Below are positions 33,786 through 43,188 of a DNA stretch of 64,000 bases, piece after piece. The notes under the pieces are model-generated. The model made no database searches, was not told the DNA's origin, and saw nothing but the letters and a program-made list of their open reading frames with translations. Location: the NCBI RefSeq assembly GCF_000334455.1, contig NZ_BANX01000020.1, forward strand, positions 181,972-245,971, written 5' to 3'. Source of the DNA: Gordonia soli NBRC 108243 (GTDB lineage Bacteria; Actinomycetota; Actinomycetes; Mycobacteriales; Mycobacteriaceae). A program made the translations under genes and the position numbers. Position 1 is the stretch's first letter, and each line of letters starts with the position of its first letter.

Positions 33786-33830
33786 CGGAGCGTCCCGGAT
33801 GACGCGGGGTCAGCTCCGCGAGAGCTCGGT

Positions 33831-34451
33831 TCAGCCCCGCGCGAGCTCGGTCAGCGCCGGGACCAACTGTGCCAACGCTTTTCCACGGTGGCTCAGCGCG
33901 TCCTTCTCCTCGGGTGCCAGCTCCGACGATGACCGCCCACCTGCGGCCTCGTCGTCAGGGACGAACAGGGGGTCGTAGCCGAAACCGTGATCGCCCCTGG
34001 GCGCGCGCAGGATTCGACCACGCCATTCACCGCGCACCGTGGTCTCCACGCCGTCCGGGGCGACCAGTGCGCAGGCCGACACGAACGCCGCGCCCCGACG
34101 TTCGTCGGGCACATCCGAGATCTGCGCCAGCAGCAATTCGTTGTTCGCGGGATCGTCGCCGTGGCGGCCACTCCATCGTGCCGACAGCACCCCGGGCATC
34201 CCGTTGAGGGCGTCCACGGCGATCCCGGAGTCGTCGGCGAGGCACGGCAATCCGGTGGCCGCAGCACCCGATCTCGCCTTGATCAACGCGTTGTCCTCGA
34301 AGGTGGCGCCCGTCTCCGGTTCCTCCGGGTACTCGTGCACGTCGTCGAGACCGACGACCTCGAGGTCGCCCAGGCCCGCCGCGGCGACCACGCGCCGGAG
34401 TTCGGCCAGCTTCTTGGCGTTGCGACTGGCGAGCAGTAGCTGCGCGGCCAT
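33831..34451 (-). CDS. rdgB: XTP/dITP pyrophosphatase (RdgB/HAM1)
   Basis: Hydrolyses non-canonical purine nucleoside triphosphates (dITP, XTP) to monophosphates, keeping them out of nucleic acids. The 206-residue protein has the family motifs SRNAKKLAEL at the N terminus, TFEDNALIKAR, LADDSGIAVDALNG and GFGYDPLF. It overlaps the rph stop by one base (TGATG), so the two are one operon, as in M. tuberculosis (Rv1340-Rv1341). Its 3' end is nearly duplicated just past the stop. Confidence 0.95.
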   Translation of the reverse strand: MAAQLLLASRNAKKLAELRRVVAAAGLGDLEVVGLDDVHEYPEEPETGATFEDNALIKARSGAAATGLPCLADDSGIAVDALNGMPGVLSARWSGRHGDDPANNELLLAQISDVPDERRGAAFVSACALVAPDGVETTVRGEWRGRILRAPRGDHGFGYDPLFVPDDEAAGGRSSSELAPEEKDALSHRGKALAQLVPALTELARG

Positions 34452-35206
34452 CAGTTGGCGCCCGGCAGCACGCCGGGATACGGCTCGGCGAGCACGGTCC
34501 GCTGCGCCTCGAACAGCTTCTCGGTGCCGACGGCGGCCATGTCGAGGAGCGCGTCGAGGGTCGCCCGCGGGAAGGTGGCGCCCTCGCCCGTCCCCTGCAC
34601 CTCGACCAGGGTCCCGGCGTCGGTCGCGACGACGTTCATGTCGACCTCGGCTCGGGAGTCCTCCTCATAAGGCAGATCGAGGCGGACCCGACCGTCGACC
34701 ACGCCGACGCTGACCGCCGCGATGGCACAGGACAGCGGCTGCGGATCGCTGAGTCGCTTGGCCGCCTTGAGATAGGTCACGGCGTCGGCCAGGGCCACAT
34801 ACGCACCGGAGATGGCGGCCGTACGGGTGCCACCGTCGGCCTGCAGAACGTCGCAGTCGAGGGCGATGGTGTTCTCCCCGAGTGCGGCGAGGTCGATGCA
34901 GGCGCGCAGCGAGCGGCCGATCAGTCGGCTGATCTCGTGGGTGCGACCGCCGATCTTGCCCTTCACCGATTCGCGCGAGGATCGCTCGTGGGTCGCGGCG
35001 GGCAGCATCGAGTACTCGGCGGTCAGCCACCCCAGACCGGACCCACGACGCCAGGGCGGCACGCCCTCGGTGACACTCGCGGTGCACATGACGCGGGTCT
35101 GACCGAACTCGACCAGTACCGAGCCGGCCGGGTGGGTGGTGAATCCGCGGGTGAAGGTGATCGGTCGGAGTTCGTCGTCGGCCCTGCCGTCTGCGCGTGT
35201 CGTCAC
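34451..35206 (-). CDS. rph: Ribonuclease PH
   Basis: Phosphorolytic 3'-to-5' exoribonuclease that trims tRNA 3' ends. The 251-residue protein is full-length, with [16 protein letters not shown], the central [20 protein letters not shown] phosphate-binding segment and [14 protein letters not shown] at 35206 has no Shine-Dalgarno but has TAGAGT six bases upstream, suggesting a leaderless mRNA and a promoter inside the larger murI-to-rdgB cluster. Confidence 0.95.
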   Translation of the reverse strand: MTTRADGRADDELRPITFTRGFTTHPAGSVLVEFGQTRVMCTASVTEGVPPWRRGSGLGWLTAEYSMLPAATHERSSRESVKGKIGGRTHEISRLIGRSLRACIDLAALGENTIALDCDVLQADGGTRTAAISGAYVALADAVTYLKAAKRLSDPQPLSCAIAAVSVGVVDGRVRLDLPYEEDSRAEVDMNVVATDAGTLVEVQGTGEGATFPRATLDALLDMAAVGTEKLFEAQRTVLAEPYPGVLPGAN

Positions 35207-35212
35207 GAGACA

Positions 35213-35218
35213 ACTCTA
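35213..35218 (-). promoter_or_regulatory. -10 element of rph (leaderless)
   Basis: TAGAGT on the minus strand, six bases before the GTG at 35206. Confidence 0.6.
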
Positions 35219-35254
35219 TCGACTCCCGACCCGGCGCCGAACCGCCTGCCAGGG

Positions 35255-36022
35255 TCAGGGCGCGAGGTCGAACACCTGACCGGATCGGACGACATCGACC
35301 GGCCCCGCGAAGGTGCTACGCGCCTCGGCGAGGACGTCCTCGGTGCTCGTCCAGGGCGCGATGTGGGTGAGGGCGAGCGAGCGGGCACCCGCCTTGGTGG
35401 CCGCCTCCCCTGCCTCGATCCCCGAGAGGTGCAGGTCGGCCGGACGGTCGGCCGGGGCGTGGGTCCACGAGGCCTCACAGAGGAAGATGTCGGCTCCTGC
35501 CGCGAGGTCGATGAGCTCGTCACACGCCCCGGTGTCGGCGCTGTAGGCGATCACCTGTCCCTGCGGACCCGTGATCCGCAGCCCGAATGTGGCCGGCGGA
35601 TGGTTCATCCGCCGCGGCAGGATGCTCATCCCACCGAGTTGCACCTCTTCGCCGTCGACCCAGTCGTGCGTCGCGAAGGTGTCGGTGATGTCGTCGACGT
35701 CGCCGGGGATCTCGGCAGACGCGGCTCCGATGCGCAGCGGTGTGCCCGGCGGGCCGTAGAGCGGGGCCCGCCCGGTCGCCGGGGTGGGTGCGTACCGTCG
35801 CCAGACCAGCATCGCCGGTAGGTCGAGGCAATGGTCGGCGTGTAGATGACTGAGGACGACCGCCACCTCGTTGGGGTCGGCGACCCGCTGCAGTTCTCCG
35901 AGCACCCCCGGTCCGCAATCCATGAGTACGGGTTGTTCACCCGCGACCGTGAGCAGGTACCCGGAACACGCAGCGCCGGGCCCACCCACGCTCCCGGAAC
36001 ACCCCAGGACCGTCAGACGCAT
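35255..36022 (-). CDS. Metallo-beta-lactamase-fold cyclic nucleotide phosphodiesterase (Rv1339-like)
   Basis: The 255-residue protein has the metal motif SHLHADH (His59, His61, Asp63, His64), further ligands near NHPP and SADTGAC, and ALTHIAPW near the end, the RNase Z-like layout. Its position between murI and rph matches M. tuberculosis Rv1339, shown to degrade cAMP as an atypical class II phosphodiesterase. ATG at 36022 starts MRLTVLGCSGS; an in-frame GTG three codons earlier is possible. AAGGTGG lies upstream. Confidence 0.9.
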   Translation of the reverse strand: MRLTVLGCSGSVGGPGAACSGYLLTVAGEQPVLMDCGPGVLGELQRVADPNEVAVVLSHLHADHCLDLPAMLVWRRYAPTPATGRAPLYGPPGTPLRIGAASAEIPGDVDDITDTFATHDWVDGEEVQLGGMSILPRRMNHPPATFGLRITGPQGQVIAYSADTGACDELIDLAAGADIFLCEASWTHAPADRPADLHLSGIEAGEAATKAGARSLALTHIAPWTSTEDVLAEARSTFAGPVDVVRSGQVFDLAP

Positions 36023-36100
36023 GGTGACCACCTTGCCACGTCCGCGACGCAGCCAGACAACGTATCGGTCACAACTCCCGGCGACCGCCGTTCATCTCGG

Positions 36101-36919
36101 TCAGAGGGGTTGCACCTGGCCCACCACCGGACCGAGGAAACGGCTGGAGAGTTTCGCGAACAACTCCGGGTCACCGGTGGAGCGGAACTCGCGGATTGCC
36201 GCCCGGTCGCTGTGCGGATGGAGCAGGTCGTTCTCGGTGAGGACCCGGAACAGGTCCTTGGCGGTCTCCTCCGCGCTCGAGACGAGGCTCACCTCGTCAC
36301 CCATCGCGAGCTGGATCACGCCCGAGAGAAGCGGGTAGTGGGTGCAACCGAGCACCACGGTGTCGACGTCGGCGCGCTGCAGCGGTTCGAGGTACCCCTG
36401 TGCGAGCCCGAGGATCTGCCGACCACTGGTGACACCTCGTTCGACGAAGTCGACGAACCGAGGGCAGGGCACCGCGGTGATCACCGCGTCGCGGGCCGCG
36501 GCGAACGAGTCCTGGTAGGCGCGGGAAGCGATGGTCGCCTGTGTGCCGAGCACGCCGATCCGACCGGTGCGGGTGGCGTGGACCGCCCGGCGCACGGCGG
36601 GTAGCACGACTTCCACCACGGGGATTGGCGCGTAGCGTTCCCGCGCGTCCCGCAGACAGGCCGCCGACGCCGTGTTGCAGGCGATGACAATGGCTTTCAC
36701 GCCGCGGGCCGCGAGGTCGTCGCCGATCGCGAGGGCGTGGCGCCGGATCTCGGGGATGGTCAGCGGCCCGTACGGACCGTTGGCGGTGTCGCCGATGTAG
36801 ACGATGTCCTCGTCGGGCAGGAGGTCGATGATGGCGCGCGCCACCGTCAACCCGCCGACACCGGAGTCGAAGATCCCGATGGGTGCGTCGGCACCCGCGG
36901 GGAAACCGTTGGGCGCTAT
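36101..36919 (-). CDS. murI: Glutamate racemase with apparent ATA start codon
   Basis: Interconverts L- and D-glutamate for peptidoglycan. Catalytic cysteines sit in [10 protein letters not shown] and [10 protein letters not shown], and the essential N-terminal motif [13 protein letters not shown] is present. The frame has no ATG, GTG, TTG or CTG between the in-frame stop TGA (36956-36958) and this motif; the first such codons are the TTG and GTG inside GGLTVAR, too late. ATA at 36917-36919 is placed 7 nt after GGAGG and overlaps the rhomboid TAG stop as ATAG, like the usual ATGA coupling. With it the protein is 272 residues, the normal length. ATC codons further in lack a ribosome site. Confidence 0.9.
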   Translation of the reverse strand: MAPNGFPAGADAPIGIFDSGVGGLTVARAIIDLLPDEDIVYIGDTANGPYGPLTIPEIRRHALAIGDDLAARGVKAIVIACNTASAACLRDARERYAPIPVVEVVLPAVRRAVHATRTGRIGVLGTQATIASRAYQDSFAAARDAVITAVPCPRFVDFVERGVTSGRQILGLAQGYLEPLQRADVDTVVLGCTHYPLLSGVIQLAMGDEVSLVSSAEETAKDLFRVLTENDLLHPHSDRAAIREFRSTGDPELFAKLSSRFLGPVVGQVQPL

Positions 36920-37545
36920 GACCGCACCTCCGCCGACGGGCTGCGTTTGCGGCGGTCACGATCGGAGAGGAACCACGCCGCGAGGACACCGCCGACCGCC
37001 CCGAAGAGGTGGCCTTGCCACGACACCTGCGGGTCCGACGGCAACACACCCCACAGCACCGAGCCGTACACGAGGAACAGCACGACGCCGATCAGGATCT
37101 GCCAGACGTTGCGGTTGAACAGCCCACGGATCAACAGGTACGTCAGCCAGCCGAAGATGACGCCCGAGGCGCCGACGGTGAACGAATACGACGGCGCGGT
37201 GAGCCAGACACCCACCCCCGAGACGATCCACACGATGGCGGTGACGATCAGGAACCGTCGCGCGAGCAGCAGCAGGAAACCGAGGATCGCACCGACGGTC
37301 ACGTTGCCGATCAGGTGCGCCCAGTCGCTGTGCAGCAACGGCGCCCACGCGATGCCGTCGAGGCCGTCGACCTGACGCGGGATGATGCCGAACCGGTAGT
37401 CCATCCGGAAATCGCTCGCGGCGTCGATCGCCTCGATGACGAAGAGGGCGGCGACGATCGACACCATGATGGTGGCCGACCGCAGCCAGAGTGGGCGTTC
37501 GCGGCGCGCGGGCTGCGCTCCGGTCGGGACCGGATTCGTCGTCAT
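36916..37545 (-). CDS. Rhomboid-family intramembrane serine protease
   Basis: The 209-residue membrane protein has six hydrophobic segments. The catalytic pair is visible: Ser127 in GASG and His179 in [16 protein letters not shown] (His77, Asn81) supplies the oxyanion-side residues. It cleaves within or next to membrane helices; substrates are unknown. ATG at 37545 has GAGGA upstream. Its stop overlaps the apparent murI start by four bases. It matches Rv1337 in position, between cysM and murI. Confidence 0.92.
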   Translation of the reverse strand: MTTNPVPTGAQPARRERPLWLRSATIMVSIVAALFVIEAIDAASDFRMDYRFGIIPRQVDGLDGIAWAPLLHSDWAHLIGNVTVGAILGFLLLLARRFLIVTAIVWIVSGVGVWLTAPSYSFTVGASGVIFGWLTYLLIRGLFNRNVWQILIGVVLFLVYGSVLWGVLPSDPQVSWQGHLFGAVGGVLAAWFLSDRDRRKRSPSAEVRS

Positions 37546-37600
37546 GAGCGTCCTCGCTGGTGATCCGTACGCACGCCGTCGAATCGACAGCGGGTGGGCA

Positions 37601-38578
<978 letters not shown>

Positions 38579-38851
38579 TCAGCCACCCGCGACGGCGGGC
38601 AGGATGGTGACCTCGTCACCGTCGTCGATGCCGGTGTCCAGACCACCGGAGAAGCGTACGTCCTCGTCGTTGACGTAGACGTTGACGAATCGGTGCAGCT
38701 TGCCGTCGGCGACCAATCGCTCCTTGATCCCCGGGTTGGCGGCCTCGAGGTCGTCGATGACCTCCGCCAACGTGGTGCCGCCGGCGTCGACCCGCTTCGC
38801 ACCGCCAGTGTGGGTGCGCAGGATGGTGGGGATGGACACGGTGACGGGCAT
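38579..38851 (-). CDS. cysO: Sulfur carrier protein CysO (ubiquitin-like)
   Basis: Ninety-residue beta-grasp protein ending in AVAGG, the di-glycine tail adenylated and thiocarboxylated before sulfur transfer to CysM's aminoacrylate. The length and the tail match M. tuberculosis CysO (Rv1335). It is three bases after mec and six bases before cysM. The activating MoeZ-type enzyme is not in this window. Confidence 0.95.
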   Translation of the reverse strand: MPVTVSIPTILRTHTGGAKRVDAGGTTLAEVIDDLEAANPGIKERLVADGKLHRFVNVYVNDEDVRFSGGLDTGIDDGDEVTILPAVAGG

Positions 38852-38854
38852 GGG

Positions 38855-39262
38855 TCAGCTCCTGATCTCGATCAACTCTTCGGTCACGACGCCGTCGACG
38901 ATGCGATAGCTCCGGATCTCGTCGACGTCGGGGTCCCTGGTGGACACCAGGACGTAATGGGCGGCGGGCTCGCCGGCGTAGGAGATGTCGGTGCGGCTCG
39001 GGTACGCCTCGGTGGCGGTGTGCGAGTGGTAGACGACGACCGGCTCCTCGTCGTTGCGGTCCATCTCTCGCCACACCTTCAGCTGCTCTCCGGCATCGAA
39101 GCGATAGAACGTCGGCGACCGCTCGGCGTTGAGCATGGCGACAAAGCGTTCCGGCCGGTCGGAGCCCTCGGGCCCGGCGATGATCCCGCATGCCTCGTCC
39201 GGGTGGTCGGCGCGTGCGTGCGCCACCATCGCGTCCACCAACTCGCGCCTGATCTGCAGCAC
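38855..39262 (-). CDS. mec: Mec: JAMM-family CysO-cysteine peptidase
   Basis: Zinc metallopeptidase that cuts cysteine from CysO-cysteine, completing the CysO pathway. The 135-residue protein has the complete JAMM site: Glu23 (DEACG), His79 and His81 (HSH), Ser89 and Asp92 (SRTD). The start is judged to be GTG at 39262, with AGAGGA seven bases upstream; earlier in-frame codons extend 35 residues into non-conserved DNA. The gene leads the cluster mec-cysO-cysM-rhomboid-murI. It is divergent from the lipoprotein gene across 241 bp. Confidence 0.92.
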   Translation of the reverse strand: MLQIRRELVDAMVAHARADHPDEACGIIAGPEGSDRPERFVAMLNAERSPTFYRFDAGEQLKVWREMDRNDEEPVVVYHSHTATEAYPSRTDISYAGEPAAHYVLVSTRDPDVDEIRSYRIVDGVVTEELIEIRS

Positions 39263-39503
39263 CGACACATCCTCTCGCACGGCGCGGGAACCTCCCCGCA
39301 TCGACCAGCCAGAACGCCGATCCCCGTGTGCATATTCCGGTCGTGCATCGGCGCGCAGGCCTGTCATCTGATTGAGCTACAGCCTATTCCACTGCGCTGA
39401 CCTGCGTTGTTACTGTTCCGCCATCGTCATCCCGGTCGCGTCTCTCGCGACGGTTTCGCCTCATCGAATGTGGTCCACCGACCACGGAACGGAGTCCGTC
39501 TCG

Positions 39504-40337
39504 ATGGACCGTCATCAGCGTGTGCTCACCGCACTGGTCTCCGCCGGCGTCGTCGCCGGTGTCCTGGCCGGATGCTCGTCGGAGTCGACCCCGGTCGGCG
39601 AATCGTCGTCGGCGTCGGCCGACCGGACGAGCGCCGCACGGACCGACGATCCCAAGGCTCTCCTGGACGCCGCGGCGAACTCGACCGCCGAACTCGACAG
39701 CGCCCACCTCCAGCTCGCAGTGACGGGCAAGGTCCCCGGACTCAAGGCCACCGCACTCGACGCCGACGTCGCGAAGTCTCCGAAGAACGCAGCCAAGGGT
39801 GACGCCACCGTGCTGGTCGGCACCGACGAGGTGAAGGCACCGTTCGTCTACAGCGACGGCAAGCTGTACGCGAACGTCGGCGGCGCGGGCTACCTGGACT
39901 ACGGCGACGGGAAGTCGATCTACGACGTCACCGTGGTCCTGGACGACAAGCGCGGACTGCCGAACATCCTGCGTCAGATGGCCGCCGCCTCCCCGGCCAC
40001 CCCGCCGTCGGCCGTGCCGGACCCGACCTCCGATGTCGATACCACCGCGGTCGCCGCGCAGGTCCCGCTGCAGGCACTCGCCCCGATCCTCGGCACCGTG
40101 CCACCCGAGCAGCAGAAGAAGGCCGTCCCGGTCACGGCGTGGATCGCGTCGGACTCACCGCAGCGATTGGTCCGACTGCAGGTCACCCCCGCACCCGGAG
40201 CCGCGGTCACCATCGACCTCTCGAAGTGGGACGAGCCGGTGACCGTCAGTGCCCCGCCGGCGGTGTCCCAGCCCAGCGAGAAGCCGACCGAGGAGCCCGA
40301 GCCCGGACAGCCCACAAGGGAGAAGGCCGATGGCTGA
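39504..40337 (+). CDS. LppX/LprAFG-family lipoprotein (LprG-like)
   Basis: The 277-residue lipoprotein has an N-terminal signal ending in lipobox VLAGC (Cys about 23), a Ser/Ala-rich linker, then the LppX_LprAFG fold with VPGLKATALDADV, VYSDGKLYANVGG and DLSKWDEPV. Family members carry triacylated glycolipids across the envelope. LprG normally pairs with the P55 MFS pump, which is not adjacent here. The tail is acidic and Pro-rich (SEKPTEEPEPGQPT). ATG at 39504 has GGAG nine bases upstream. The 241-bp gap before it shows only a short GTCGCG/CGCGAC inverted repeat near 39435-39451. Confidence 0.87.
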   Translation: MDRHQRVLTALVSAGVVAGVLAGCSSESTPVGESSSASADRTSAARTDDPKALLDAAANSTAELDSAHLQLAVTGKVPGLKATALDADVAKSPKNAAKGDATVLVGTDEVKAPFVYSDGKLYANVGGAGYLDYGDGKSIYDVTVVLDDKRGLPNILRQMAAASPATPPSAVPDPTSDVDTTAVAAQVPLQALAPILGTVPPEQQKKAVPVTAWIASDSPQRLVRLQVTPAPGAAVTIDLSKWDEPVTVSAPPAVSQPSEKPTEEPEPGQPTREKADG

Positions 40338-40377
40338 GCGAACCGACCACACTCATCGCACCGAGACGAGGACAGCC

Positions 40378-40800
40378 ATGACCACGAACCCGACGACGAA
40401 GCGCACGTCGCTCCGCCGACGATTGGCGATCACCGCGTTGTCGGTGGCAGCCGTCGGAGGCGCGCTGGGCGGCACCGCGCTCGGCGATCCCGCTCCGGCG
40501 AACGCCGCCTACAACTACTACGGCGCGATCGCGCTGTCGCCGTCCACCGGCGCCACCGGCCGGGCCCTGGACGCGCCCAACGTGTTCTCTGCGCGCGGTG
40601 TGGCGATCCGCTATTGCGGATACGCCGACTGCCGGGTGGTGGCGACGTTCGTCAACGGCTGCGGTGCGATCGCCCGGTCGCCGTACTACTACGGCTACGG
40701 TCGCGCTCCCAGCCTCTACCGAGCGCAGATCAGCGCGCTCTACAACGCCGGCCCCGGTGCGCACATCCATGACTGGGCCTGCACGTCCAACCACTCCTGA
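40378..40800 (+). CDS. Secreted DUF4189 protein
   Basis: The 140-residue protein has a signal peptide (about 1-43, ending APANAA) and one DUF4189 domain: YYGAIALSPSTGATGRA, ARGVAIRYCGYADCRVVATFVNGCGAIAR, ending with another Cys. Four mature cysteines suggest two disulfides. Function is unknown; such small exported proteins are common in mycolic-acid bacteria. ATG at 40378 has GAGG upstream. An ATG at 40330 overlapping the lipoprotein stop is possible but would bury the signal peptide. Likely co-transcribed with the lipoprotein gene. Confidence 0.87.
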   Translation: MTTNPTTKRTSLRRRLAITALSVAAVGGALGGTALGDPAPANAAYNYYGAIALSPSTGATGRALDAPNVFSARGVAIRYCGYADCRVVATFVNGCGAIARSPYYYGYGRAPSLYRAQISALYNAGPGAHIHDWACTSNHS

Positions 40801-40810
40801 GATGGCATCT

Positions 40811-40843
40811 CGGCGGGGCCGGCTCCACGAGTCGGCCCCGCCG
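40811..40843 (+). terminator. Terminator hairpin after DUF4189 gene
   Basis: CGGCGGGGCCG (40811-40821) pairs perfectly with CGGCCCCGCCG (40833-40843) around an 11-nt loop, ten bases past the stop. It lies between convergent genes. Confidence 0.75.
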
Positions 40844-40919
40844 ACGGGTGTCCGGGAACGCTGCTCGGGTGGTTGCACGACCACGCGACGGTCGACGAAT
40901 CCCCCGCCGACCGTCGGGT

Positions 40920-42050
40920 TCAGTGGGTGGCGCGCAGCGCGGACGGCACCACATCGCGGTAGCTCGGGACGCCGGCCACCGACTCGGCGGCCACCACGGC
41001 AGCCACGATCGCCCGACTCACCACCTCGGCGGCCACGACGCTGATCGCGGCGAGAGCGGCCACCGACGGGTTCATTCCGGGTGGGATCGGCACCGGCGAC
41101 GGCGGCGGGGTGATAGCGCCAGTCGCGACCGCGAAGATCGTGTCGCCGTCGAGGGGCGAGTGCGCCGGTCGGATCGCCCGGCCCAGTCCGTCGTGTCCGG
41201 CCATCGCGACGCGTCGTGTGGATGCCGGGTCGAGCACAGCGTCGGTGGCGACCACACCGATCGTCGTGTTCAGCACCGTGCGCTTCGCCTCGAGTGCGGC
41301 CAGTGCCGCGATCTCGTCCGACCTCGGCTCCGACAGTCGGTGATAGGCGAGGTCGTCGGCGGTTGCGCCCCACGGCAACCCGGTACCGGGATCGATCACC
41401 GTGCCGACCGGGTTGGCGACCATCAACGCGCCGACCGTGACACCGGCCGCGGGACCGTCGGCGATGAGCATCGAGGCCGTCCCCACGCCGCCCTTGAGCG
41501 CTCCGGCACGGGCGCCCGCACCGGCTCCTACGCTCCCGACCTCGAAGTCACGCGCTGCAGAGGCCACCGCCCGGGCACCGAAGTCGGCGTCCGGACGTCG
41601 GGTCCAGCCGCCCACCGGTAGATCGAAGATCACGGCGCCGGGGACGATCGGGACGACATGACCGAAGGTGTCCATCGGGAGTCCGGTCCCGTCGGCCTCC
41701 AAGGTATGCATCACGCCGTCGGCCGCGGCCAATCCGTAGGCGCTGCCACCGGTCAGCAGGATCGCGTGGGCGGTCTGCACGGTGTTCACCGGATCGAGCA
41801 GGTCGGTCTCCCGCGTACCGGGTCCACCACCGCGGACGTCGACGGCAGCGGTGGCGGTGGGCATCCCGATCCGGGCCGGTCTGATCCGGACGACGGTCGA
41901 GCCGGTGGCCCATCCGGTGCCCTGGGTGGTCTCGTCTCCCTCGGTCGCATCGGCGTCGATGCGATGGTGATGCCCGACCTCGATACCGACGACGTCGGTG
42001 ATGCGGTCACCCGCGACGCTCGCGATGCCCCTGGAATCCCGCTCGCTCAA
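40920..42050 (-). CDS. P1-family (DmpA-like) peptidase
   Basis: Self-processing N-terminal-nucleophile hydrolase related to DmpA and BapA beta-aminopeptidases. The 376-residue protein has the family beginning ITDVVGIEVGHHHR, the glycine-rich ILLTGGSAYGLAAADGV and LNTTIGVVATDA near the processing site, where Thr is the likely nucleophile. It corresponds to Rv1333 by position next to DUF2017. The start is TTG at 42050, with AAAGGGG upstream. Physiological substrate is unknown. Confidence 0.9.
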   Translation of the reverse strand: MSERDSRGIASVAGDRITDVVGIEVGHHHRIDADATEGDETTQGTGWATGSTVVRIRPARIGMPTATAAVDVRGGGPGTRETDLLDPVNTVQTAHAILLTGGSAYGLAAADGVMHTLEADGTGLPMDTFGHVVPIVPGAVIFDLPVGGWTRRPDADFGARAVASAARDFEVGSVGAGAGARAGALKGGVGTASMLIADGPAAGVTVGALMVANPVGTVIDPGTGLPWGATADDLAYHRLSEPRSDEIAALAALEAKRTVLNTTIGVVATDAVLDPASTRRVAMAGHDGLGRAIRPAHSPLDGDTIFAVATGAITPPPSPVPIPPGMNPSVAALAAISVVAAEVVSRAIVAAVVAAESVAGVPSYRDVVPSALRATH

Positions 42051-42131
42051 CCGTGGCCCCTTTCGATCAACCGTGATTCTCTCGACCTACGGAATCGGTG
42101 TCGATCATTCCTCTGATACCGGCACGAGGCG

Positions 42132-42707
42132 TCACATCAACGCCTCGACGAGCAGCTCCTGCATCACCGTGAGCCAGTGGTACACGTCCAGGTGCGCGGC
42201 GTGCGGGTGGTCGGCGGGCAGATGGTCGGGTGTGTCCTCGGAGACCCCGAGCATCGCGCCGAGCGCCAGCCGGATGTCGTTGAGGGCCGACAGCCACTGC
42301 GTCGCCTCGGCCTCGGTGAGGGCGAGTTCGCCACCGCCGTCGGGCAGGGTGTCGAGGACCACCTGCGCCGCCGACATCTTGGCGTCGATGATGTGCGGCT
42401 CGTGCACGCTGCGCAGCGCGCCGTTGATGTCGCCGGTCACCACCCCTGCGTCCAGGATCTCGTCCTGGTCCGGCCGGTGGAAGTCGGGCAGCAGGCGTCC
42501 CAACGTCGCATCCGTGGGTGGGGAGGTGTGGCCAACCGGGATGCCGGTCAGCGCGGAGAGGTCGTCGCTCGGCGCCGTCGACTCACGTTCGGCCAGCAGT
42601 TCTCGCATCGAGGTGACCATCGACGCGAGGAGTTCCGCCTCGTGCACGTCGAGTTGCGAGCAGATCCGCGTCGCCGACCCGCGGCCACGGCGTTTCCAGG
42701 TGCGCAC
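42132..42707 (-). CDS. DUF2017 protein (Rv1332-like)
   Basis: About 191 residues, mostly helical, with LDVHEAELLASMVTSMRELL, LLPDFHRPDQ and YHWLTVMQELLVEAL near the end, the DUF2017 pattern. Function is unknown; the constant link to clpS suggests a role near protein turnover, but that is positional. The start is uncertain: GTG at 42707 gives VRTWKRRGRG, like the mycobacterial N terminus (MRKWKR). A GTG at 42782 would overlap clpS by 28 bp. Confidence 0.82.
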   Translation of the reverse strand: MRTWKRRGRGSATRICSQLDVHEAELLASMVTSMRELLAERESTAPSDDLSALTGIPVGHTSPPTDATLGRLLPDFHRPDQDEILDAGVVTGDINGALRSVHEPHIIDAKMSAAQVVLDTLPDGGGELALTEAEATQWLSALNDIRLALGAMLGVSEDTPDHLPADHPHAAHLDVYHWLTVMQELLVEALM

Positions 42708-42754
42708 GACGCCCAGGATGCCACGTCCGGCACGATGCAGGTGTCGGGCAGTGG

Positions 42755-43168
42755 TCAGGAATCGCGCTGCATGGTGGCCCACAGCCCCGCGGCGTGCAGC
42801 TTCGCGACGTCCTTCTCCACCTTGTCGCGATCGCCCGCCGACACCACGGCCTTGCCCTCGGTGTGGACCTGCATCATCAGCTGGTTCGCCCGACTCTCGG
42901 AATATCCGAAGATCTTCTGGAACACGAACGTCACGTAGCGCATCAAATTGACAGGGTCATCCCACACGATGGTGACCCAGGGCCGGTCGATCGCGACATC
43001 GCCGTCGGCGACATCGGGTTCGGCCACCGCGGTGCCGCCGGGGGTAGCCTCGTGCGCACGGCAGGTCATCGGGGTGCGCATCGAACCGCGCGCCTCGACC
43101 GGGCGAGGTCGGCGGTCCGCCGACACGCCCGCCGCGGGCGCGCGGAGGACAGTCTCGTCTGGCGCCAT
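42755..43168 (-). CDS. clpS: ATP-dependent Clp protease adaptor ClpS
   Basis: N-degron adaptor that delivers proteins with bulky N-terminal residues to ClpC/ClpP. The conserved core is full: [27 protein letters not shown], the hydrophobic pocket and [17 protein letters not shown]. The predicted 137 residues are about 35 longer than mycobacterial ClpS; the extra N terminus may be real or the start may be later. ATG at 43168 is favoured by TACCCT seven bases upstream, predicting a leaderless message from a shared promoter with pncB. Confidence 0.92.
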   Translation of the reverse strand: MAPDETVLRAPAAGVSADRRPRPVEARGSMRTPMTCRAHEATPGGTAVAEPDVADGDVAIDRPWVTIVWDDPVNLMRYVTFVFQKIFGYSESRANQLMMQVHTEGKAVVSAGDRDKVEKDVAKLHAAGLWATMQRDS

Positions 43169-43174
43169 GACACA

Positions 43175-43181
43175 TAGGGTA
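43175..43181. promoter_or_regulatory. Shared symmetric -10 element for clpS and pncB
   Basis: TAGGGTA reads TAGGGT on the plus strand (8 nt before the pncB GTG) and TACCCT on the minus strand (7 nt before the clpS ATG). The two starts are only 20 bp apart. Confidence 0.65.
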
Positions 43182-43188
43182 ACGACTT

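Noticed and set aside
36842..36850. GTG inside GGLTVAR as the murI start
   Set aside because: It would remove the catalytic DSGVGG segment, which glutamate racemase needs.
42708..42782. N-terminal extension of the DUF2017 gene to 42782
   Set aside because: Would overlap clpS by 28 bp and the extra residues do not match the family; kept as an alternative only.
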